Assembly: GCA_029747015.1 (NCBI GenBank)
Contig: JAKOGI010000331.1
Coordinates: 302,501 to 366,500, forward strand
Origin: Carnegiea gigantea
Taxonomy: Eukaryota; Streptophyta; Magnoliopsida; Caryophyllales; Cactaceae
Length of the DNA: 64,000 nt
Direction: 5' to 3'
Part shown: in pieces, positions 45,400 to 56,149 of the stretch
Numbering within the stretch: the stretch's first letter is position 1
Layout: every line of letters begins with the position of its first letter
The notes under the pieces: model-generated
What the model was told of the DNA's origin: nothing
What the model saw: the letters and a program-made list of their open reading frames with translations, nothing else
The model's database searches: none
Program-made: the position numbers and the translations under genes

Positions 45400-45860
45400 C
45401 CTTTGGAAAGCTTAACCTCATTGCCTTAGTTTTGAGGCTCAGCAAGCATGTGCCTTGATGTACGCCAAGTCGAGCTGCGGGGCATGGGGTTGCTCTTTGT
45501 GTTCTTATCTGTAATAGACTTGCAAAGTACTCGTTGGATTCGGGTTGGTTAAGTTAATTTTTAGTTCGTCTTTTGAAGTTGGTGTGGTCTGCCTTGAGTC
45601 TTTTCCTAGTGTTGAGAAAATTTGTCTTGCAAGTACAAGCATTCTTGATGGGAAAATTCGGGCTAGGTTTTATTTAGATTGGGTCAATTCAAGCTTGATT
45701 GCAAAATTGAATGAGGCATCTTTCGGCGGTCTTCAGTTTGGTCAGCTATGGGTTGGCTATGGGTTTGGTTCACATACAAGCATTCTCGATGGGAAAATTC
45801 GGGTTAACTTACAAATGCTTGAAAACCATTTTCGAATCATATTTTGACAAATAAGTTAGA
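45400..45860 (+). repeat. Degenerate GC patch and short direct repeat
   Basis: Around 45405-45485 lies a worn patch (TTGAGGCTCAGCAAGC, GTACGCCAAGTCGAGC). At 45635 and 45775, ACAAGCATTCTTGATGGGA-like text recurs (second copy CATTCTCGATGGG), a direct repeat of about 28 bp 140 bp apart. No gene recognised. Confidence 0.5.
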
Positions 45861-46340
45861 TGATAGCATTAAACAAGTAATTAGACATCACAGTGGACCA
45901 TCCTATAATATCTTATATTGGGTTCATCAATTCTAAAGGCATTTAGGAAGGAGAGGAAAAAAAAGGAAGGAAACAATAGTTGACAGCATATTAGGATGGA
46001 AGGAAAGTATATTCTTTAATCCTTCTTTCCATATCATTGGTGGCACCATATTTCCCATTTATAAAGACCGATGTAGATTGGCCGCTGGAAAAGTATGAGA
46101 AAAGATTGGTCAACTCTGTCTTTATTAGAACACTACACAAGTCTTCAACTCCAACCCAAGTCTCCATCCAAAAATTAGGGCTCTTCATTTCAGACTATAC
46201 CCGAAGTAATTGCATGCAATTAAGATAAGGGTTTCTGCCCAAAATTGAATAATATGCCAAATGTAAATGTCAATCTAAAGGTATTTGTGTTTTTCCATGG
46301 TATGTGTTCCCTTTTCACTCTCTCCCCTTGTCTTTTCCAT

Positions 46341-46507
46341 AAAGCGGGGGCTTGGGCCGTTTTGAGCCTTGGTCCGAAGCTCAAAAAAGCATGGGCTTAT
46401 GCTGGCTTAAAGAATGGAAATGGGCTGGGCTTGACCCCTTTCAAGGTGCATCGTGCTGGGCATCGAGCTTTTGTGAGCCTAGGTGCGCCTGGGCGCGCTG
46501 TTTTAAA
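46341..46507 (+). repeat. 167-bp GGGCTT-rich repeat, copy 2
   Basis: Second copy of the 44699-44860 repeat, in the same orientation. It runs from AAAGCGGGGGCTTGGGCC to GGGCGCGCTGTTTTAAA. Both copies are followed by CATAG. Confidence 0.75.
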
Positions 46508-46917
46508 CATAGGGCCGCACTTGAGCTTTTGACACCTTTTGCCTCAATTGTGAAGCTAGAGGCTTAATCTCCTTTTTCACTGAAGGGTGGCCTTGGCTAT
46601 AAAGACTGTTCTTTTCCCCTTTTACTTCTTTAAGGGTTCTTTTGATGTGCTTGTATTGAAACCATGAGGTGATAAATGCACATAGGGTCCTTATCTTCAG
46701 GCCACTACTGCATATTCATAGTTCGTACTTCGTAGTAAGGGTTTGACGAATTTTATCAATCATTCGGTTGTCAAGTTAGGGTTTTTTTCCCTTTTGTTTC
46801 TATTTAAGATAGATAAGGTTTCAGTGGCAGCCTTATCTCTGAGTTTTTTAGTGGGCCGATTGAACGCAGCAACTATGAGCATCTCACTTCTTTTGTGATA
46901 ATGATTGTGAACAAATG

Positions 46918-49040
46918 GGGAACCTTCGTTTTGTTCTTACTTGGTCTGAGGTAGTTTCATGTCTAAGAATCAAGTTGGCTAGGAACTCCATCATTCGTGT
47001 GGGACAGGTTGATTTAGTTGCTTGCGGGTCTTAGGGTGCACCATTCAAGCTTTTCCAGTTACTTACTCAAGTCTCCCTCTAGGTACAAGATTTAAGGAGA
47101 AAGCCATTTGCAATCCGAACATTGAGAGTTTTGAGAAAAGACTGATTCTTTTGAAATTTTGTTCCAGCATTCCAACTTACTTCCTCTTTGTCTTTGTCTT
47201 ACCATCTTCATTTTCATTGGATAGATTAGACGCGATTCACATAAACTTCTTCGGGATTCTTTTAGGAGTGATTTTAAGTATTATCTTGAGAGATGGGATC
47301 TTGCGAAGCAACATGTGTTTGAAGGAGGCTTAGGTATTAGAGATTTTCGACTCTGGAGATATATGAATGAGAAGGGAAGTCGTTGGAGAAAGACGGTTCC
47401 CAACTTATTATCAAATGTGGTGAGGCTGGTTTCGGTTGGTTTCCTTCTACACAGAATGGTTCTTATCGGCATAGCCTTTGGAAGTATATCTCAAAGGATG
47501 AGAGAGATTCTTTCCATACTTTCCCTGTTGAGGTGCGCGATGGCTTTTCCGCCTTTTTTGTCTTTTTCCTATTTTTGTTGTAGCAGAGGTGCCCATGAGG
47601 TGATTATTGGGAATAACCGTTTGGCATAAGTGTTTGGTTGCCTTTTTTTGGTTCGGGATAGGTTTGTTGAAGATGACACTTTTATTAGCTTTTTTAACAA
47701 GTTAACGATGGCAAACTAGGGGGCTGTGCACATGATATGGTGAAATGGGATCCAGGCCATAGTTGTGAGGATCGCTCAACGTCCTCGCGTTCGGCGATTT
47801 GGTTCGTTTGACCCAGAATGCGCGTTGTTTTCTTACTGGAACCACTGGGGGGTTCCAAACCTGAGATCTACAATCCCTTTTTCCCTCGGCCACTTATGAG
47901 TTCTTGACTTCTCACTTCTTTTGCTGGAAAAAAGGAGTGTACCCTCGTAGACAGGGAGGGAGGGAGAAGGGGGGGGGAAGACAGAGTCAATTGACCCTTT
48001 GACTGCCTCATGCTTATCTAATTTTTTTTTTGGGGGGGGGGGACATTGTAAAATGATGAGTTCTTAAAATAATAAATCAAATATCATCAAGTAAAGTACA
48101 ATAAATATCATCAAGTAAACTAGTCAGGTCCACTAGTTAATGTTTATCATTCATAATAAGACCTAATTTGATTTCGGTTTTTCACATACATATCCCCAAA
48201 ATCGAATTCAATCAATATGTTAAATTTTAATCCGCCCCCCCCCCAAAAAAAAAATCCCCTCAAGTTAGCAAAGTTGAAAATTTAATTTTTGAAGTAACAA
48301 TGTGAAATTAAGAATTTCGTTCCAAAAAAAGTTTGGAATGATCTACTTCCTTCATTCCTGCTTTTAAGGATCTGTTGTGTTCCATGGTCCGAGCATGCCG
48401 CGATCCTAGTAACTATGATCAAGAGTCAACATAGGACTTTAGTTAAATCTTATTATTTGAAGCTCCTACATTTGAATGATCAATATTCAATCATTACAAA
48501 TTCTTTTTGAAGGAGGTTTCCCTTACAAGCTGCTTTGGAAGTCTTGGGTGCCTTTAAAGGTTTCTTTTCATGTTTGAGAAGCATTGCATGGGAATATTTT
48601 GACTTGTGATAACTTACAAAGGAAAAGATCTTGGTGAGCAGGTGCTTTATGTGCATAATGGAATTTGGAATTGGAATCAATGGATCACATGTAGCTGCAC
48701 TATCACTATCAATTCGTTAGGGAACTATGTGAGCTTTCTTTTAGTTACTGGGGCATTTCTTGGATTGCTTTTAATTCCGTTACGAACCATCCTTTAGCTT
48801 GGTAGAGCTTCTTTGGTTGAAAGTGAAAAAGAAGGTCATGGTTTTAGCTCATGTGATTTTTGAAGCATTTGGAGGGGGGGAAAAAAATCAGGAAGTCATT
48901 GAGCGTGATGAAGCTTCCCTTTAGCATTTGAAAGACAATTTATCAAGACTCTTTATTATTGGGATAAAGGGAACTCTTGGATGTATGTGGTTTTTTGGAG
49001 GATGCTATCTGTGTATCCATCCTTTGATCATAATATATAA
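46918..49040 (+). pseudogene. L1-type LINE remnant (RT end and zf-RVT region)
   Basis: Blocks in shifting + frames match plant LINE open frame 2. RT thumb: LRFVLTWSEVVSCLRIKLAR, SSLPLGTRFKEKAICNPNIE, SFEKRL and CSSIPTYFLFVFVLPSS at 46918-47220. Then FEGGLGIRDFRLW and WRKTVPNLL near 47315-47400. After about 800 bp of unrelated or decayed DNA come FPYKLLWKSWVPLKVSFHV, LHGNILTCDNLQRKRSW and VRELCELSFSYWGISWIAFN (48515-48770), the zinc-binding zf-RVT region. Many stops. A poly-A tail was not identified. LINE ORF2 normally makes reverse transcriptase; this is a relic inside the VIP3 intron. Confidence 0.75.
48022..48254. repeat. Inverted T-run/G-run and C-run/A-run pair
   Basis: T10-G11 at 48022-48042 and C10-A10 at 48235-48254 are complementary and could pair across about 190 bases. 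The loop has no gene. Confidence 0.7.
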
Positions 49041-51009
49041 ATATATATATTTTCCTCCCGCACTCCCCCCTAAAAGAAAAACAGTAGACAAAGTTCTTGA
49101 AAGTTCTCTAAAATAGTATGAGCCACTTTCATGCAATGAGATTTGAACTCCCTTCTTAAGGTTTGATGTTGCATTTCTGTTTTTCCTTTCTTTTTTTTTT
49201 CCCTTTAAATTTAAATTTTTATTCTCTTAGTTTGCGTGATGTGTTACATGTTTCTCCTTTAAAATTTTGTGGAAAAGTTCGTGTACTTGTTTAGAATTGG
49301 TTTGTCTAGCGACTTTCTCAATCATACTCTCATTCAGCCACATTGCTGAATCTGAGTTTTGAGTCTATGAATCATTCTTTATAGCCTTTTGTGATTTTTT
49401 TTTTAAGGGGTGTCAAGAAGGCCTCGTTTTCGAGTTCTTGTCCTTTCTTGTGATCTCCCAACAATGGTGGTATCTTAATTAGGCCTCCGTAGTTTTTGCA
49501 ATTTTTATTGCTAGATGAAGACATGGAAACAGAAAATAAGAAGCTTATCATAGTTGTGGCAATCTTGGGCACTTGGCTACTTTTGGGTAAAATTAAGGAA
49601 TGAAAATGTGAAAGAGAAAGTTCTCCTTTAATGAGAGAGAATGTTTCTGACTCACCTTATACCTTTACAATTTGCAAAGATTTTTACGGTTTAGCCTTCC
49701 TAGTGATTTCCATAGGCGTTATGGCAATTGCTGTTGTTTTTGTTTAAACGTTTTTGTGCCTCATTGCCTAAGGAGTTGAGTCCCTTTTTTGTCTGTTCCT
49801 ATGGTTTGACTTGCAATATATAGGGCTTTTCTGGTGCTTGCTGTTAACAGACTGTAGGCTTGGGTTCTTCTCTTATTTTTGTGTGTTTGTACATAGCTCT
49901 ACATGCTAATGATATCATATGAGTGGTATTTTTGAGTATCGTAGAAGAAAAGATCCATCTTGTTCATGTGTTCGTCATATAATCTTCGACATATGAGCTG
50001 CAGACTTCCATCTGCAAAGTCAGATAGCGCTATAGTGCTAGTGTACATTTTGGGCTCATAGCTGTGTATTAATTCGTACCATTGCTTAAGTAGTGCATTT
50101 TCTTCCTTGCTTTCGTTTTGCACATCTATCTTGCTGACTTGGTTTGAAATATGCGCATGTCACATTTTGCTCGGGTATCATGCAAAATAATTTGATTATT
50201 GTTAGTATCTCTTTATTTGTTGAGGAAATATTTAAAATGTGTGTTAAATTAGAAGAAAAAATGAGTAATCGTGCTAAGTATGACCAGCTTGTGTTTAGTT
50301 TGTTATTGGAAGCTAAACTTTAATTTTTTTTTTTTTTTCTTGCTTTCCTTCCATTCAAGGTCAATTTTGTTATTATTTTTTGAATATCCACTTACTTTTA
50401 TGATTGTAAAAAAATTGCCTCCTTTGTCCCGCCAATTAGAATGTATTAAAAATGGATCTTACTTTAAGGTATGCTCCAAAAATTCCTCTCTTATGCGTAC
50501 ATTGAAGGTGTTCAGGCTACTTAATCCATGATATTGTCAAATCATGTGTCCCTTTTGTGGTTTTCATTGTTTTAGAGTTGAGAGATTATGATTTTATGGT
50601 ATCAGTTTTGTCGCCATTTCAGAAGCCTTTGAGGCCGCATGCATTTCTGGTGATGTCTTGAAATCTGAAGGCTGAACCACTTTATTACCCCCCCCCCCCC
50701 CCCAAAAAAAAAGCAGCTTTTGGGCCCATTGAGTTTTGACCAAATAATTTCAGGACCTAGGAGAATGGAAATTAATTTATAGGTCCATTAACATGTGAAT
50801 GAACTGATTTATAGGTCTAATGATTTGCTTATCAAATTGGAGCGCTTGTTGAATTTTGTGATATTGATTGGGATTGTGCTCATGAAATTGGGATTTTGGG
50901 TTCAACTTGATTTTTATGCTTTGTTGTATCCACCTCTTGTCATGCTTGTTGCAGAATTCTCCTCCCTATGGTGAATTAATCCTTGTTCCTCAAACAAAAG
51001 CGACAGTAT
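49041..51009 (+). other. VIP3 intron segment without recognised element
   Basis: T-rich intronic DNA with a C16-A9 tract at 50688-50712. Short open frames here are not supported by any motif. Confidence 0.5.
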
Positions 51010-51012
51010 TTA

Positions 51013-52325
51013 GGCCCTGTTCTTTTCAGTGGGAAATAATGGGTGTGGGATGGGTGAGTGTGGGAAAGGGGGGGAAAGAGTGGGTGAGTGTGGTATTTTT
51101 TTTAAAGTGTGGGAAGGAGTGGGTGAGTATAGGTGAAAGTTGAATGTAGTTGAATGAAGTTGAAGTATTGGTTATTAATATTTTTTTGTTTTATAATGTA
51201 ATAATTTTATTGTGATAGTAATTAATGATAATGAAATTTTTTTATTTTTGTTCTTTTTTTTTGTTTATTTTGTTTATTTTTGTATTTTGCATTTTTATTT
51301 TTGTATTTTTATTTTTCTTAAATTTTTTAATTTTTTAATTTTAATTTTAATTTTTCTTAATTTTTTTAATTTTTAATTTTTAATTTTCTTAAATTTTTAA
51401 AATTTTTTTAGTTTTAATTTTTATTTTTTGTATTTATTTTTTATTTTCTTATTTTTTATTTTTTTGTATTTATTTTTATTTTTTTGGAATTTTCCGTAGG
51501 TTGTTTTTCTGGAATAAAAAAAGAAAAATAAAAAAATAAAAAATAAATACAACAAAATGAAAAATAAAAAATAAAAATAAATACACAAATAAAAAATAAA
51601 AAACAAAAAATAAAAATAAATACAAAAAATTAAAAAATAAAAAATAAAAATAAAAATAAAAAATAAAAAAAATAAAAAATAAAAAATTGAAATAGAAATA
51701 AAAAATAAAAATTGAAAAATTAAAAAATTAAAAAATTAAAAAATAAAAATACAAAAATACAAAACTAAAAACAAAAAATACAAATTAAAAAAATAAAAAA
51801 TTAAAAAATAAAAAAGAACAAAATAAAAAATAAAAAATAAAAAATTTCAAGTAACATAAAATTTCTAAAAATAATGTCAACTACAATACATCTACACTTT
51901 CTATCACGAATTACGAACAACACCAAAAAATCATATGTAGGAAATAAACATCTGCAACTTCTGTCACGGATTACGATGTACAGAAAATTATTATGTCATA
52001 TACACAGCAACAACCATATACGTTTTCTAACCTACAACAAATATCTCGCAACCAACGATAACCCCAAAAAAAAAAAAAGTTGTTCCATAACATCCGAAAA
52101 ATTAAAACTGCTCATAATTGCTATCAGATTATTCGTACACACAATTACGTAAATTATAAAAATTTTCAGAATATGAGAAATGGTTGTTTTATGTAGGTGT
52201 GGGAAGGAGTGAGTGAATGTGGTAAGGAGTGGTATATTTTTTTAAGTGTGGGAAGGAGTGGGAAGAGGGGGGAAGGAGTGGGTGAGTGTAGGTTGGGTTG
52301 ATTAAATTACGAAAAGAACAGGGCC
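51013..52325. mobile_element. 1.3 kb Tourist-like (PIF/Harbinger) MITE with T-rich/A-rich fold-back
   Basis: Perfect 15-bp inverted termini GGCCCTGTTCTTTTC, with TTA duplicated at both sides (51010-51012, 52326-52328). Inside each end is a GTGGGAAGGAGTGGGTGAG-rich subterminal block, in the same direction at both ends. The centre is about 330 bp of TTTTTATTTTT-like text followed by about 330 bp of AAAAATAAAAA-like text, which together could form a very long imperfect hairpin. No transposase. The termini resemble those of the 4.4 kb PIF element at 34038-38440. Confidence 0.93.
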
Positions 52326-52397
52326 TTAGATTAGATTATAGAGGTGCTTGGGAATTAGAGTTGTGGTGGGCTTCATAGTGAGGAAGAAGGATTGTAG

Positions 52398-53055
52398 TGC
52401 TGATGGAAGACCCGACCCAAACCCTACCCAAATTAAAGGATTTGGCCCGTTTGGGTCTAATTAAATGGAACTTGATGAGCCCTAAGGGTGCCGTCTGGCC
52501 GCCCTGTGGTGCTTCTTGGTTTGAGTCTGAAAAATTGAGACCCAAACCCGATCTTGCTGAAGACCCATTAATATTTTTTAAATCTTTTTTTTAAATGTGA
52601 AAATTAACTAAACTGTAGGTTTAAGTGACTAATATCTTCTGAGTTTATCTGTCTTATGTTCAACTACTTCTTCACACTCACGGTTACTGCTCCCTATCCT
52701 TAATCTCGCTCTATTCTCCCTACTTGCTTAGTTGTATCTGTCACTCTCTTAGACTTACTCGACCCAAATCTCTCACTTTGATGGAGCATTGTCTTTATAT
52801 TAAATGTCATATCTTCTAAATCCAATTCTTTGTGATTAGAATGTGGGAATTCATGTTGGGATGTGGGAAAAAATAAAAAATCCATTGCAAAAATTCTTTA
52901 ATTTGAAAAATGATTGAGACCCACTAAGGAGCGGTGGACCCATTAGACCCGCCGAGTCTTGGTCTGGGTACCATCTTTTCAAAGCCAATGGGTTTGGAGC
53001 GGGTCTGGTTCCAGGTTCAAAACAATGACCCATATCCGACCCATTGTCATCTCTA
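52398..53055. mobile_element. 658-bp hAT-family non-autonomous element
   Basis: Perfect 8-bp duplication GATTGTAG at 52390-52397 and 53056-53063. The ends are TGCTGATGGAAGACCCGACC and, inverted, TAGAGATGACAATGGGTCGG, related but decayed. The inside is rich in GACCC/GGGTC words and has no transposase. It is a different subfamily from the GGGTAT-rich hAT elements near 21 kb and 27 kb. Confidence 0.87.
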
Positions 53056-53244
53056 GATTGTAGAGACAAAGGAGAAATGAGGAGATAGAAAGGAGGAAGG
53101 GGCCTCACCATCCCGGAAGTTTGACGACGTTGACCAGAAGCAATTGATGCTGAGAGCATACAACGTGGGGGAAGGGATGGCTGTTGTGGTTTTTCTTTTT
53201 CTTTTTCTTTTTCTTTTAGGATTTTTGAATGCTAATAATCCCAC

Positions 53245-53722
53245 ATATGGGGGCGTTGGATGGTAGGATACCAATCTTTTTTCTTGGACCTCAACAAACT
53301 ATTTTTTCAGGGTAGTTATTTTCGACGTACCACCAGTTATTTTCTACATACCACCACTGAGTTTTGGATGTTATGATTTGTTGGAAGGCTTACATGTTGG
53401 CTATTTTTTAACACATGTACAGTGATGGTCATAAGTAATTGGTTGCTTTCCTTTTTCAGACCGTATAAGCAACTTAAACTGCTAAGATCTCAAACAGGCA
53501 ACAAGTTTTGACTTTAAGTTGCTTACATGTGTATAAAAGAGAATTGAATAGGTTTTATATGACCACCAATGTACCTGTGTTTAAAAATAGCCACCATCTA
53601 AGCAGTTCGGTGAGTCATGAAGTCCGAAGCTCGGTGGTGGTATGTTGAAAGCAACTATCATATAAGGCAGCCGAGGTACAAGAAAAAAGATTGGTGTATT
53701 GATGTCCAACACCCTTAAAGGT
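53245..53722. mobile_element. Fold-back MITE-like element
   Basis: The left arm ACCAATCTTTTTTCTTGGAC, CGACGTACCACCAG and ACATACCACCACTGAG is matched, inverted, by the right arm ending CTCGGTGGTGGTATGTTGAA and AAGAAAAAAGATTGGTGT. A second inner pair, TAAGCAACTTAAA / TTTAAGTTGCTTA, flanks the centre at about 53466-53526. Outermost GTTGGA/TCCAAC also pair. I found no clear target duplication, so the superfamily is open. Confidence 0.7.
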
Positions 53723-53755
53723 TGGATTATGGACAGCCAAAAGCCCTTGTGTTAT

Positions 53756-54073
53756 TGTTATTGTTATTGAGCCCCTGGTTTACAAGAATCGAGCTACTGT
53801 TGGCCTGTCTATAAAGGGGGTAAAACTCTCCTATCACAAATTTTTTTCATAAACAAGATTTAAACCCAAGATTTTACTCAAGAGAAAAAAGTGCCAAACC
53901 GCTTGGATTATTTTGTTATTGTTGAGCCCCTGGTTTACCAGAATCGAGCTACTGTTGGCCTATAAAGGGGGTAAAACTCTTCTGTCACAAATTTTCTTCA
54001 TACACAAGATTCAAACCCGAGATTTTGCTCAAGAGAAAAAAGTGCCAAACCACTTGGATTATTTTGTTATTGT
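53756..54073 (+). repeat. 155-bp tandem duplication, two copies
   Basis: GAGCCCCTGGTTTAC starts at 53769 and 53924. Both copies contain GAATCGAGCTACTGTTGGCC, AAACCC(A/G)AGATTTT and AGTGCCAAACC(G/A)CTTGGA blocks and end TTATTTTGTTATTG. The differences between copies are small. Confidence 0.92.
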
Positions 54074-54588
54074 AGGAAACCAAAGGGCATTTCAGTCACT
54101 TTGGACCCTATAAACAAGGTTTTCAAAATGTCGGAGGACCTATACCATTCTCGTAGGTTCTGAAAATTACTTTACCAAAACTCAAAGGAGTCAAAATCTA
54201 ATTTTCTTGTGACAAATTAACCTCTGTGCTATTGCTTTCTCTTGATTAGATTTCTGTAGCTATCTACTGTAGTAAGATGGAGAATTCGGATATGATTTCT
54301 TCTCAACTTTCTTCGTCGACATTAATTTTAAGCTTCTTGCTTTTGTTCAGTACTCTATGCGGCATGACTATGAAGATTTTTCTGAGTGAAAAAGCATTCC
54401 ATGTCATTTCTTCTGCCCTCCTTTTCTCTTTGATGTTAATGGATGCTGCTAACCCTTACATGAGCATTTGATGGTGCCTAATTAGGTAATTTCAAACTTA
54501 TGATAGTTCTTCTGTGCCCCTTATTTGATTTTAGCAGTAGCAATACCAAATAAACGATGAATAGTTTGCATCAGATGTGCAAGTGTGT

Positions 54589-54642
54589 GAGAGAGAGAGA
54601 GAGAGAGAGAGTGCGTGTTTTTTTTTTTTTTAAAAAAAAAAA
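54589..54642. repeat. (GA)n run followed by T15/A11 palindrome
   Basis: GA repeats at 54589-54611, then GTGCG and a T-run directly abutting an A-run (54618-54642). Low-complexity intronic DNA. Confidence 0.9.
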
Positions 54643-55525
54643 TTAGCGAGTCCTTGGTAACACGTCAAATGTCTAATGAGAGCAGAAAATTAAGTTCATT
54701 TGTGTGTCCTTAGACGTAGCCACGGTGGGATCCACACTGGGTGGCAAGTTGTAGGGATACCTCAAATGTTCACCAGAATCTTTCGGTAAAATGTATTCTC
54801 ATTAGCTGTGATCAAGTTATTGTGAAATGTTCACGAATAATTGCCTTGCTTTTCCACTTTGGTATTTTATCCTGTAAAGCATGTTTGTCTCCTTTTACAA
54901 CCCCTCCCCCCAAGTGAAAAACTTGGTTCCTCTTTTCTGGTTCATTTTCAGGCTGTTATGTCACTCTATTGCATGCATTCCTTTTTTGTACTTGTGTCAA
55001 TGATTGCATGAAAAATGGTCTTTAACTGGTTACAATTCTAGGCATCTATTGGTTGGTTGACTTTTTCCGCCTGGATTACGCTTGAGTGAAGCAAAATGCG
55101 TTACTGGACTGTCCTCTTTCTGTGTAGGGTATGGATTTGGTTGTCCTTCCCCCACCCCCTTCTGTTTTTCTATTGGTTGGAGGTAGTGCTTGCCTTGTTG
55201 GTCACTTCATCAGGCTGTTAACATGAAGCTTTCATGTATCATTCTGCAATACCGTGTGTTTGATTTGGTTCCCCCCTCCCCTTTTTTTTTCTATTGGTCG
55301 GAAGTAGTGGTTGCCTCGGTGGTCACTGCCATCAAGCTGTTGATATGAAGCTTTCATGTTGTCCGGTACCATGTTCATTTGCTAGTGATTTGTCCTGCAT
55401 CATTCTGCCATGCCATGTTAATCTGTACGATGTTGACGTGTCATCAATTTGCTCTGATGATATCTTTTGAGAATTTCAATTTCTTCACGCTATGAAAGTC
55501 ATGTGTGTGCAATTATTGTCATCAG

Positions 55526-56149
55526 GGTACTATGCTAGCTGTTGCTGGAGGGAGCAGCACCTCAGTCAAGCTGTGGGACACTGCTACATGGCAGCTTGTA
55601 ACCTCCCTCCAAATTCCCCGCCCTGAAAGCACCAAGCCTACGGACAAGATTGCCACCAAGAAATTCGTCCTCTCGGTGGCATGGAGTCCCGATGGGAGAC
55701 GCCTGGCTTGCGGGTCGATGGATGGGACTATATCTGTTTTTGATGTGGCTCGATCCAAGTTCCTCCACCACCTTGAGGGCCACCTCATGCCAGTCAGGTC
55801 CCTTGTGTACTCTCCCATTGACCCTCGGGTCCTTTTCTCGGGATCAGACGATGCCCATATACACATGTATGATGCCGAGGGAAAGAGCTTGATCGGGTCC
55901 ATGTCAGGCCACTCAAGCTGGGTTCTAAGCATTGATGCAAGTCCAGATGGTGCTGCCGTTGCAAGCGGGTCGAGCGACAGGACCGTGAAGCTTTGGGACC
56001 TTAGCATGAGGGCGGCCGTCCAGAGCATGACCAACCATGGAGACATGGTGTGGGGGGTGGCATTTCGGCCTCCAGGTGGTGGAGTGCGGTTTGGCAGGCT
56101 GGCCAGTGTGTCCGATGATAAGAGCATATCATTGTATGATTACTCTTAG
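55526..56149 (+). CDS. VIP3: VIP3/SKI8-like WD-repeat protein, exon 2
   Basis: Encodes residues 120-326 and the TAG stop. It completes blade 3 (GTMLAVAGGSSTSVKLWDT) and adds four more WD blades: KKFVLSVAWSPDGRRLACGS, PVRSLVYSPIDPRVLFSGSD, SWVLSIDASPDGAAVASGSS, and the final VWGVAFRPPGGGVRFGRLAS closing SDDKSISLYDYS. Seven blades in total form a beta-propeller, a protein-interaction platform for PAF1 and SKI complexes. The open frame runs upstream to 55505, but the AG at 55524-55525 and the match to the family fix the exon start at 55526. No stop or frameshift, so the gene appears functional. Confidence 0.96.
   Translation, partial: GTMLAVAGGSSTSVKLWDTATWQLVTSLQIPRPESTKPTDKIATKKFVLSVAWSPDGRRLACGSMDGTISVFDVARSKFLHHLEGHLMPVRSLVYSPIDPRVLFSGSDDAHIHMYDAEGKSLIGSMSGHSSWVLSIDASPDGAAVASGSSDRTVKLWDLSMRAAVQSMTNHGDMVWGVAFRPPGGGVRFGRLASVSDDKSISLYDYS

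Larger units (their letters stand above)
39685..55525 (+). other. 15.8 kb intron of VIP3
   Basis: Donor GTTCGT at 39685, acceptor ATCAG ending at 55525, phase 0. Exon 1 ends FHPK and exon 2 starts GTMLAVAGG, rejoining the third WD blade exactly as in the family. The intron is filled with repeats, listed separately. No further VIP3 exon was seen inside, and the join is complete without one. At about 326 residues the product has normal length. Confidence 0.9.

Noticed and set aside
51421..51606. Phe/Lys-rich minus-strand frame
   Set aside because: Low-complexity A/T arms of the fold-back MITE.
55522..56127. 201-residue minus-strand frame over VIP3 exon 2
   Set aside because: Shadow frame; the plus strand encodes conserved WD repeats.
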